From positions 124,001 to 188,000 of the forward strand of contig CANTFL010001449.1 in NCBI GenBank assembly GCA_947650285.1: a stretch of DNA of 64,000 nt, read 5' to 3'. Position 1 is the stretch's first letter; each line of letters opens with the position of its first letter. Shown here piece by piece: positions 55,939-64,000 of the stretch. The position numbers and the translations under genes are program-made. Source of the stretch: Hyaloperonospora brassicae (taxonomy: Eukaryota > Oomycota > Peronosporomycetes > Peronosporales > Peronosporaceae). The notes beneath the pieces are model-generated. The model saw nothing but the letters and a program-made list of their open reading frames with translations. It made no database searches and had not been told where the DNA came from.

Positions 55939-57936
55939 ATGATCAGGAAACGACTGTGCGTCGAAGTCGTGAGTGCTCGGAACCTCGAGAGCTCGCAATC
56001 CATTGACTCGTACTGCGTCGTTGGACTCTGCGCTATCGAGTCGATGAGTTGGCGCGGCAATTGCCGTCTCGCTACTTCGTCAGGTCTTCGGTCGTCGACC
56101 GTGACAGGCTCCAGCCACCCCACCTGGGCTCATGTGACGGAGTTCGTGCTACCAGCTCCTCTTGCGAACGTGAGATTGAGGGTGGAGCTTCGCAGCGCAA
56201 AGAATTTCTTCTTCGACATGTTTCCGCCGTCCGATGATGGTCGGAGGTTGATGGACGAGAAGGAGGCGGCCGCGGCACAAATTTGCGGTCAATCGGCATG
56301 TTTTCAATCGGATCAGAGCAATTTTCGGACCACGAGTGAGCCGCAAAACTGTGTGAAGGGATTAAAAAGGGCTCAGGACAGTGACAGTGACGATGTAGCT
56401 ACGCTATCTGAGGAGGAGGAGGAAGAGGACGACGACGACGAGTCTTATGAGGAAGATGGTACATGTACAGAGGTTGAGGAAGACACAACTGTTGCTGCTG
56501 CACATTCAGACGATGAGGTGCTGGGCGTAGTTGAGATAAACCCGAGTGTTTTTTGCAAGTCGTCGGGGGCTGTGACGGACTCGTGGTACATCTTATCTGG
56601 CACGAGAACGGGGGAGGTGCGGATCCGCACGATTTGGTATACTCGAGCGAAACGGGCGCTCGCTGCCCAGGATCGCGCTGTGCTGTATGAGGAGCATGTG
56701 CAACACTGTGTGACGGAACCTATGAATGATTTTTACGGGTTTTCTATACCAATGGCTGCAAGGGACAAGTGGGTGCACCTGCGCTCGTATCAGGACTGCC
56801 GAGAAGAGAGACGTGTTGAGGATTGGACGAGGTTATATGGCGCTGAATTTGCGGAACGTCTTCGGCGTTGTTCATTTAAGGAAAGAGACACAAAGGAAAA
56901 AGCTTTATTGATGCAGCTGGCTCGGAATGGTATACCGCGGCATATGCGAGCACGTGCGTACGTGAATCTTTCTGGAGCAAGTGAGAAGCAAAAGCATGCA
57001 GGTGCTGACTACTACATGGATCTTGTAAAGAAAGCAGAGACGGTTGAGACGGAGACATTTAGCCAAATTGAGCTTGACATCGGCCGCACGTTTGGACAAT
57101 CTGAAACGATCATAAGCTCCGAGTCGGGACGTGGACAGTTGCGTCGCATTCTTCGAGCCTATTCGCTTCGCAATTCATCCATAGGTTATTGCCAAGGTTT
57201 GAATTTTATCGTGGCGTTTCTGCTGCTGATAGCAGATGAAGAAGTCGTATTTTGGCTGTTGAGCGTGTTCTGTGAGGATTTATACCCGGGGTACTACTGT
57301 CCAGCAATGGACGGCATCCAAAGGGACATGTTGGTGCTGAAGCAGATGATCGCTGAGGAGCTCCCTGAGCTGGATAAGTTTGCATCGGAGATGGGGCTAC
57401 CGTTGGAGCTTCTGGGCTCTCAGTGGCTCCTATGTTTATTTACTACAACATTTCCTAGTGAAACGGTGTTTCGGATATTCGACTGCATCTTCATAGAGGG
57501 CTCGACGTTTGTTTTTCCTGTGATCATGGCGCATTTGCGTCGGCTGGAACCGACACTGCTGGATCTCGACGAGTTCCACGGCGTGTTGTCTTCAATCAAG
57601 GACGCGGAAAGTGCATGTGTTGACGGCGACACGTTCATGACTGCCGTGTGCAAGGAAGCTGAGAGTGTCAGTGCTAGTCGGGTTCGACGTTTGCGTGAGG
57701 CGCAACATGGGCTGGTGCGGAGCGAAATGGAGCGGGCTGAACGCGCTCGTTCTTTCAACAAGCAGCTGGCTATCGTGCACCAGATCCCTGCATTCCCACA
57801 TTATGCGGCGTGTCTCCTCCGTTTCTTCCACGAGGAGGCGGAAGAGTCCTCGCGCTCAGATGTGGCTTTCGTATTGACCATGCTCTGCCATGGTCTCGTG
57901 TGGCTAGCAGAACAATCGAAGCGCTGGAGTTACTAG
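55939..57936 (+). CDS. C2 domain and TBC (Rab-GAP) domain protein
   Basis: One exon, 665 residues from the ATG at 55939 (an earlier in-frame ATG at 55885 only adds a hydrophobic leader before the C2 fold). A C2-like domain starts at once (RKRLCVEVVSARNLES) and seems to finish near residue 234 (GEVRIRTIWY). It is interrupted by an acidic insert at about 150-190, rich in Glu and Asp. The TBC domain spans about 329-560. It has NGIPRHMRARAYVNLSGA, the arginine finger in IELDIGR (R383) and the glutamine finger in YCQGLN (Q419), so both catalytic residues for Rab GTP hydrolysis are kept. C2 plus TBC suggests a membrane-recruited Rab-GAP. The Rab target is unknown. The last codons lie inside a short tandem duplication. 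Confidence 0.88.
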   Translation: MIRKRLCVEVVSARNLESSQSIDSYCVVGLCAIESMSWRGNCRLATSSGLRSSTVTGSSHPTWAHVTEFVLPAPLANVRLRVELRSAKNFFFDMFPPSDDGRRLMDEKEAAAAQICGQSACFQSDQSNFRTTSEPQNCVKGLKRAQDSDSDDVATLSEEEEEEDDDDESYEEDGTCTEVEEDTTVAAAHSDDEVLGVVEINPSVFCKSSGAVTDSWYILSGTRTGEVRIRTIWYTRAKRALAAQDRAVLYEEHVQHCVTEPMNDFYGFSIPMAARDKWVHLRSYQDCREERRVEDWTRLYGAEFAERLRRCSFKERDTKEKALLMQLARNGIPRHMRARAYVNLSGASEKQKHAGADYYMDLVKKAETVETETFSQIELDIGRTFGQSETIISSESGRGQLRRILRAYSLRNSSIGYCQGLNFIVAFLLLIADEEVVFWLLSVFCEDLYPGYYCPAMDGIQRDMLVLKQMIAEELPELDKFASEMGLPLELLGSQWLLCLFTTTFPSETVFRIFDCIFIEGSTFVFPVIMAHLRRLEPTLLDLDEFHGVLSSIKDAESACVDGDTFMTAVCKEAESVSASRVRRLREAQHGLVRSEMERAERARSFNKQLAIVHQIPAFPHYAACLLRFFHEEAEESSRSDVAFVLTMLCHGLVWLAEQSKRWSY

Positions 57937-58050
57937 CATGGAACAGCTTGCGGTCAAGGGGTGCTGCAATGCTGCATTTTTTGCAATTAAAACGCTGGGG
58001 TTACCAGCTTGGAACGGCTTGTGGTCAGGGGGTACTGCAATGCTACATTT
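57922..58050 (+). repeat. Tandem duplication over the 3' end of the TBC gene
   Basis: Copy 1 starts CGCTGGAGTTACTAGCATGG at 57922 and copy 2 starts CGCTGGGGTTACCAGCTTGG at 57993, a period of 71. Similarity runs on through GGTCAAGGGGTGCTGCAATG and GGTCAGGGGGTACTGCAATG. Copy 1 contains the last codons and stop of the TBC gene; copy 2 lies just downstream. Confidence 0.85.
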
Positions 58051-58246
58051 GCTCGGTGATGCCGCCATCTATTTAGCTCCTCTGTACAATGTGTAATAAG
58101 CGAGGCTGCTCTGCTATGCTGCAGTCTCAGGTTGTTCATACATGAGGAAAAGCACTGCCTGCAACCATGATCTGTGGAAAAAGTGTATTGCTGTATTGTC
58201 TACGCATCTCGTTGATAGCGCCACTAGAACCCACGCCGATCGCTCT

Positions 58247-59422
58247 TTATTGCTTGCCTCTCTTCACGGGAGCTTTTCTGCCCGTTTTCGCTACCACAGG
58301 TGCCGGACGCTTCTTCGCGGGTTTTCCAGCGCTCGGTAGCACCGTAAAGAAACTGTCAAGCCGTTTCTGGGACTGCGTGCTCTTCGATTTTTTCAGTCGC
58401 GTGATAGCGGATAGCACGCGGTCTTCTTGAAATCCGTGTTTCTTGACCAGGAAGTCGAGCAGCTCTGTCTCTTGTGGATCACGCCATTTGATCTCTGCCT
58501 CCTCAGCATTCACGACCTCTGGCTGAATAAACATCTCGCGCGCATTCTTGTAAATAGGGTTCTCACCCAGCCACTCATCCGGAATGACAACACCTTTGCT
58601 CTTGGTCTTCTGCAGTGCTTCAATGAAGTTCTCGATGCTCTTGTGTTCCTTGATCCCTGCGTATGCTTTCTTGGGCCCGACGCCACGAATCGAGTCACAA
58701 TAGTCACAGCCACACAAGATACACAAGTCGACAAACTGGTCGTGGCTCAGTCCCATCTCGTGCAATGCCCGTTCGAGCCGAATCTCCAAGATCGGCACCT
58801 TCTTGGCCGGCGACACTGTTAGGCGACGGTACAGCACAGGTACGCCAAACGTCAACGCATCCATGTCCTCTGTCCCAGCTGCATAGACGCGTCCACCTTT
58901 CGCCAACGCAGCACACGAAGCTTCGGCTTCACACGGCGCGGTAATGTGTGGCACCCCCATGAGTCGAAGCAGCTCCTTGCAGTCGTCGTTATGTTGGGGT
59001 GTCGCACGCACCAACCGCTTGTTGAAGCGGTCAATGTCCTCGGCAATGCCCTTTTCCGTCGCTTCTTCCAGCGCTTTTTGCGCTTCGATACGACGGTCGC
59101 TCCGCTTCGCCAACTCGCCGCTTTTCATGACGGGCGGTTTGCCGTCAAACACGTACAGGGGCTTGAGTCCGTTCTCCATCATGCGGATCGTGCGACTGAA
59201 CATTCCTTGCAAGTGAGACGTCACTTCTCCCTCTGCGTTGGTCAGCGTTTGCGACGCGCCTCCGCTGCCATCGGCGGACCGAATAGCGATGAGGAATTGG
59301 TACAGCGCCATACTCGCATCAATGGCCACGGTGTGCCCGGCGAGTGCCGACATCTTTTCGACCTCTTTGATGCAGGACGGCGCTTCCTCTTGCAGCAGCT
59401 TCATGAGGCCTTTGATGCCCAT
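58247..59422 (-). CDS. FEN1: Flap endonuclease 1
   Basis: An intronless gene of 391 residues, starting at the family-invariant MGIKGLMKLL. The second residue, glycine, lies in the active site, so the in-frame codons upstream are not used. FEN1 cuts 5' flaps in Okazaki-fragment maturation and long-patch base excision repair. Order seen: N domain with VAIDASMALYQF (metal ligand D35) and LYVFDGKPP; I domain with APCEAEASCAALAK, GTEDMDAL and CGCDYCDSIRGVGPKKAY (helix-hairpin-helix); and the PCNA-binding box QKRLDSFF at 352-359. A basic tail (KPAKKRPAP, GRKAPVKRGK) follows and serves as DNA-binding and nuclear signal in the family. All expected acidic ligands that I could place are present. It converges on the TBC gene, with about 310 bp between stops. 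Confidence 0.97.
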   Translation of the reverse strand: MGIKGLMKLLQEEAPSCIKEVEKMSALAGHTVAIDASMALYQFLIAIRSADGSGGASQTLTNAEGEVTSHLQGMFSRTIRMMENGLKPLYVFDGKPPVMKSGELAKRSDRRIEAQKALEEATEKGIAEDIDRFNKRLVRATPQHNDDCKELLRLMGVPHITAPCEAEASCAALAKGGRVYAAGTEDMDALTFGVPVLYRRLTVSPAKKVPILEIRLERALHEMGLSHDQFVDLCILCGCDYCDSIRGVGPKKAYAGIKEHKSIENFIEALQKTKSKGVVIPDEWLGENPIYKNAREMFIQPEVVNAEEAEIKWRDPQETELLDFLVKKHGFQEDRVLSAITRLKKSKSTQSQKRLDSFFTVLPSAGKPAKKRPAPVVAKTGRKAPVKRGKQ

Positions 59423-62400
59423 TGTCACGGCGCAGGCGGGAAGCAAACGACAGCGACTTTGACGGACGGAAGTGGGCTGGGAACGGGACTGGGCGAATGT
59501 ACAATACCTGGACGCGTTGGGCCGTGTATGTGTCTGGTATCTTACGCTACCTGCGATTGTTTTTATTTTAGCGCAATTGTTCTATCCCAAACGTCAGAAA
59601 GCGTAACCCGACAAATGCAAACGACAGGCCGATCGATTGATTTAATGGCTGAACAACGATACTGCCAACCACTCACTGCGTTGTCGAGAGGGAGGTGTCA
59701 AGAAACATACTTGAGAAGCTACGTTTGCGCCACATCAAGTGATGAGTGCTGTCGTGGCATTGAACCGAAGTAAATGCGTTGACCGTGTCGCAACTTACGA
59801 GTAGTGAGGACTGACTCATCCTAGCTGATTGAAAGCTTAACTAACGCCAAGGCTATGAGGTACTATCCGAATCGATGTGACACGATATCCATACGGTGTC
59901 GCGACTAATCACTGTAAGGGACACAGCGACGCAAACCGTTGTGATACAGATCCTCTCGCTTCGACGATAATCTGGTGTCGGTTCCTCGACACATATTTTA
60001 CGGTGCACAAACAAACTAAAAGTCTTGTAGCTCGACTGGTGAAGATGACCCATATCACATTGACCACATTGTATCAACAGCCAGCTGGCAAAATGGCTAT
60101 TGTGCAAGATAAGTCTGTTCGAGCTAGCGAAGCGTCACCTTGACTAATCTATCTGCCTTTCTGAGGATTGAGACGACTCTAAGACCAAACCTGATTGCGA
60201 CATCGCTCCCGGCATCTGCAACACACCGTCAACTATCATACCTGCACATCCAGGACAAAAGTACAATCGCGATACAACCAGTATGTAAGGGGTGGGCCCG
60301 TTGCTTGACATTGACAAAGGTCCATGCAAGTATTGTCGTGGCAGATATTAAATAATGCAGATAAAAGAAATCAATTTTGGACATGAACATATGGTGCAGA
60401 ATTCGGAACTTCTGTTGATCGGTTTTGCAGATCATGTCGATGACATACAACGCACCAACTAACGCTAGACGAGCGCAACTGGTGGTGAGCAGATGGTTGT
60501 ATTCATGTTTGTCTGTATAATATTTATTTGAGACAGTCATAACAATTCTTTTGCTACGATTGAGTATAGTAGTACAGTTCTCCTTTTACCCTTAACTAAC
60601 AAGCACGTCAGTCGATACGCTTCCGCTGTACTTCGTATGCGCAATAGCTGAGTCACATAGCCTACACTGTTGTAAGTGTAGATTAACTTATACCGTGTGC
60701 GTCTTAATCGCGGGTGCCCGTTGCACCTAGTAGCTTTGCCTAGTTCGTCCAACGATCACGGACTCATCCACCATGGAAGTGGTGGGTGACGATAGTTTTC
60801 GCGGCACGCGTGAAGGCCTTATTCATTCTTCGTCAACCTAGAAAAATGCCTATCAGAATTCACATAGTAAAGAGTGAAAACTTACAGTTGGTCACATAAA
60901 CCGCATTTCATCATCGTGTAAAAATCCATGCGACATCAGTTCGTAGTTGAAGGATAAGCGACGCGTGCCTTGTTAAGTCATCCCATGTTCGTAAATGTCT
61001 GGAAGCCTTTCCTTTAGACTTGTGGGTATATTGAAAAATTTGATCTGTTGTAGATTGAATCGTTTGTCGCTTAAGATCACGACGAGAAGCTTTGTGAGCC
61101 GGTTGGCGCTTAGAGTTTTGACCTTTAGTTTTTAAATTAGCTGATTTTTTGAGTAGTGGTTCGGGCACGCACTAATTGGCTTTTTAAGTCTTAGTTTATT
61201 AGCTGAATGGCTCGTTCGGCTCAAGTTTTCCTATGAAAAGGAGTTGTCATATCTCCACTACGCAAGGTAGCACTCGACGTCATCTACACCTGGGCCTCGC
61301 AGATCAGCATCCGTGAGGTTTGAGCAGCTCGCTTACCTCTCTGAGGCCTGAACAGTCTTGCTGTCGAGTTTCCTCGATGTTATGGGCTTTTATCGCAGGC
61401 GTCAGACGTGATCTCTCACGTCTTCTACATTTAATTAGTATGATTAAGCCGTAAAAGTGCAGGTCCACGACAAAGTACAGTCGGCTTGTCCAACACTCTT
61501 TTATCATGTACCAGACGAAGATGCTTAGCCTCCTCCGCTCGAGCTGAGCATTAGCATTTACGTCAAAAAGGAGGAAGATAATCTTACCATCTATATTCGA
61601 GAGGTAAAATGGACATGAAATCTGACATGCTCGGTATGGAACATCAGCATGTATTACTGGCCTTCTTTAAGCTTGACTTAAGAGTTATATGATAGGCACT
61701 ATTGTGTGGCTCGTCAGTTGACGCTGCAATTACCACATGTAAATTACGAAAGATAAAGCTCCCCCCGCCCCCCGCGAATATTTGCTCCCTTTAAGAAGGA
61801 GCATCGCGCGCATTCAAGCCTTTTATTGGCCCTTTATAGCATGAATCTGACATTTTACTTCCACGAACAAGACCTATCATTAGCGATAATCAGATCTACC
61901 GGCTTCTAGACAAATTTTATGTTAATATAGTAATGGAAGGTCTTCGTACTCATTTTCAGGAATAAAATCATTGTTTCTATGTATCTGTCGTGAAGAGGCG
62001 ACACGAATAGGATAAACGCAATTTTCAGTTTTATATCGGCTAGTATTACATATAAAGGGTATTCCGCATATTGAATCAGCGCATTGGGATCTCGTTATCT
62101 TGTACGGTGATGGAGAAGTTGGTAAAATGGACCTTGTGTACTGAATACCCGTACCTGTAGCTATCTCTCTGGTTTACTTGATCTAGAATGTGGATCGCGT
62201 CGATTCCTAATCGTTCCTGAAAAGGTGATATCGGTGGTTTAATAGAAGGCTTTATACCTCAGCTTCCTTGAGCCGATCTGAGACTATGCGCTGTACCGGT
62301 AGATCCGCTTCACTTTCGCGGTAATTCATACAAACATCAAGATGTACACGTCAAAATAGACGGTTGATGACCCCGATCGAAGAAATGTGGTGATCGATAA

Positions 62401-62999
62401 TTGATGGAAGTCGACTCAATTTCGATCGGCATTTCAATTTGGACCATCGAGCATATGCTGATGGCTGTGATGTCGGGGCACGACGGTGGTATGGATATGC
62501 ACCGGTGATGATATCGCTGATGACCCTAGCATTCACGTTGATATAATTCAAGAAGAACCAAGCATGGTTACGACCATCTGGTGGGATGAACATTGACAAT
62601 AGACCGTGGAGGTCGAGCTGGGATAATGGGTAACATACAGGCCGCTAAACTTCCGGTGGAAGTACATCGGCATATGAATGCCGTCTGAATGCCTAATTGG
62701 AATGATGGGTGCGCAATACCGTGTCGCCTGAATGAAGACTACTCGTCGAAGGATCGATCAATCTCCAACACCGCAGTGTCTGAGTATGCGATCAGCCAGG
62801 TTCTTTATAGAAGATGAATGAGCGTATGATGGAGCGATCTAGTGACATGGAATGTACTTGACAGTGACATGGGAAGGTATCTCTAAAAGGCCATACCAAA
62901 AGATCCGGCGGAATTGGTATAAAGGGAAGCCGAAGATTGATCTGTATATATGGATAATTGTGCAAAATACATGGGTATTTGTCCCGTATTTGGTACATA
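59423..62999. other. Long non-coding, repeat-derived tract
   Basis: Upstream region of FEN1, then sequence without a recognised gene. The 18-base match to 46046-46063 lies at 60755-60772. A Lys/Arg-rich minus frame at 61168-60911 has no domain I know. A CCCCCCGCCCCCCGCG-like patch sits at 61761-61776. Confidence 0.5.
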
Positions 63000-63006
63000 C
63001 CCAATA

Positions 63007-63115
63007 TTTGGATACTCGTTCGATACTATTTGGATACTGTTTGAATACTGTTTGATACTGTTTGGGTATTGATTCAATACTGTATGGATACTGTCTGGAT
63101 ACTGTTTGGATACTG
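63007..63115 (+). repeat. 11-bp minisatellite (TTTGGATACTG-type), about ten units
   Basis: Units such as TTTGGATACTG, TTTGAATACTG, TATGGATACTG and TCTGGATACTG follow each other with periods of 10-12 bases. The same wording in altered form (GTATTTGGTACATACCCAATA) precedes the array. Confidence 0.85.
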
Positions 63116-63353
63116 GCGTCAAAATTAAAGTATGAGACACGATCTTTCGACACGTGGTCCAATGACGTGATATTTTGGATACCAGTTCAAGGATGATGAT
63201 ATTACAAGATTAACATCCGACTAAGCTGATTCTGCAATATGTGAAATGCATAGATATAGGTCCGATAGTAATTTGGTTGATTAATATAGTTTTTGTAGCC
63301 GAGCTACACAGCTCTTTAATTCAGAGGAATACTTTAACGATCAATGAGCAACT

Positions 63354-63454
63354 TTGGTTCTACGAACCCGACTCAAAGAGTCAACAGCTCAGAGAGCTAA
63401 GGTTTGGTTCAAATAACCCGACTCAAAGAGTCAACAAGCTCAGATGGCTTAAGG
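63354..63454 (+). repeat. Tandem pair of about 50-bp repeats
   Basis: TTGGTTC at 63354 and at 63404 open two copies that share ACCCGACTCAAAGAGTCAAC exactly (63366-63385 and 63416-63435) and end in GCT(T)AAGG. Each unit holds the palindrome GACTCnnnGAGTC. It may belong to the terminal repeat of the retroelement that starts at the right edge. Confidence 0.75.
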
Positions 63455-63929
63455 TCTCTGTTCCAGGGGGACCAAACGATTCAGAGAATCAACGCACAGA
63501 GTTCACAAGGAGTAGCTGCCTTAACAGGCGTTGCTATCTCCTCAACGATAACAAGACGCCTCAAAGAGGCATGTGTCTATCGGATCAAAATGGGAATTGA
63601 ACTCTATTTCTTCTTTTAACCTAAAAGAACACCTTAGAACAACGTAATTAACCTACTCGCTAATGTCCCGAATAAACCTCTCAAAAGATCTCGTAATCAA
63701 TGGTTGACAGACATCAGTCTTCATCATTGATACTGTGTTCTAATATCACTTTAAAGGGGACCCCATCCCTTGTGTGCACCACACCTATTGTCGACTGCCA
63801 GTCGACGTGTAACCCCGCTACAGTTTTACTTGCACGTTTCTATCAACGACGCGCGGTTCTTCTCTCCGGTAAGCATTTCTTTGACTTCCCGACAACTGAG
63901 TGTACGCGATCAAGGTTCAAGAATAACCT

Positions 63930-64000
63930 GATCTTTGGGGTGTTTGGTTAAAATTAACAAGAGCTCTCACAAGCAAAACCGAGCTGCGATTGGACGCAGG
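63930..64000 (+). repeat. Gypsy leader/gag repeat, copy D (cut by the window edge)
   Basis: TTTGGTTAAAATTAACAAGA, GCTCTCACAAGCAAAACCGA and GCGATTGGACGCAG match copies A-C in order (CCTGG..TTTG, CTCTCAACGAAAAACCC, GCGATCGGATGCAG). The rest of the copy lies outside the window. Confidence 0.5.

Noticed and set aside
58946..59773. A 275-codon plus frame opposite FEN1
   Set aside because: Antisense to a strongly conserved gene; no domain.

Overview
The window looks like a nuclear segment of an oomycete (Phytophthora, downy mildew or a relative). This rests on several things. Eukaryotic genes carry many short GT-AG introns, mostly about 45-115 nt. Two small secreted proteins join a CBM1-like cysteine module to a PAN/Apple module, as in the oomycete CBEL family. 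Long tracts hold decayed Ty3/gypsy, Ty1/copia, LINE-like and MULE-like elements. The species cannot be named from sequence alone.

Layout. At 1-5.2 kb there is the 3' part of a PDK1-like kinase fused to a CPPED1-like phosphoesterase domain, a membrane protein gene on the other strand, and a protein with three probable OB folds. At 5.2-7.3 kb no gene is recognised. Two tandem CBM1-PAN secreted-protein genes lie at 7.3-8.7 kb. The tract 8.7-11.6 kb is unresolved but holds a probable gene relic. A housekeeping block at 11.6-20.2 kb holds TYW1, ATP synthase epsilon, an RBR ubiquitin ligase, an orphan 201-residue frame and a six-exon ESS2 gene. From 20.2 to 38.3 kb there is a pile of broken retroelements. 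TAF1C (six exons) sits at 38.4-41.2 kb, isolated between repeat tracts. More repeat-derived and AT-rich sequence fills 41.2-48.9 kb. A second gene-dense block at 48.9-59.4 kb holds histidinol-phosphate aminotransferase, a THH1/TOM1/TOM3 membrane protein, a MAU2/SCC4-like cohesin loader, a C2-TBC Rab-GAP and FEN1. From 59.4 to 64 kb there are only repeats and apparently non-coding sequence.

The genes are not an operon. They are basic cell functions: wybutosine tRNA modification, mitochondrial ATP synthase, splicing, RNA polymerase I initiation, histidine synthesis, cohesin loading, flap cleavage and vesicle traffic. Added to them is a host- or wall-facing pair of secreted proteins. Exon joins given here were derived by hand from reading frame and splice signals and were not checked against transcripts.

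The most unusual object is the kinase-phosphoesterase fusion at the left edge. Its phosphoesterase half aligns along its length with CPPED1, yet every metal-binding motif I can place is changed. This suggests a pseudo-phosphatase module where animal PDK1 carries a PH domain. Other leads are the OB-fold protein with a zinc insert (shieldin-2/RPA70-like), an exact 15-bp minisatellite beside a retroelement gag, four copies of one retroelement leader, and a duplication that copied the 3' end of the TBC gene.
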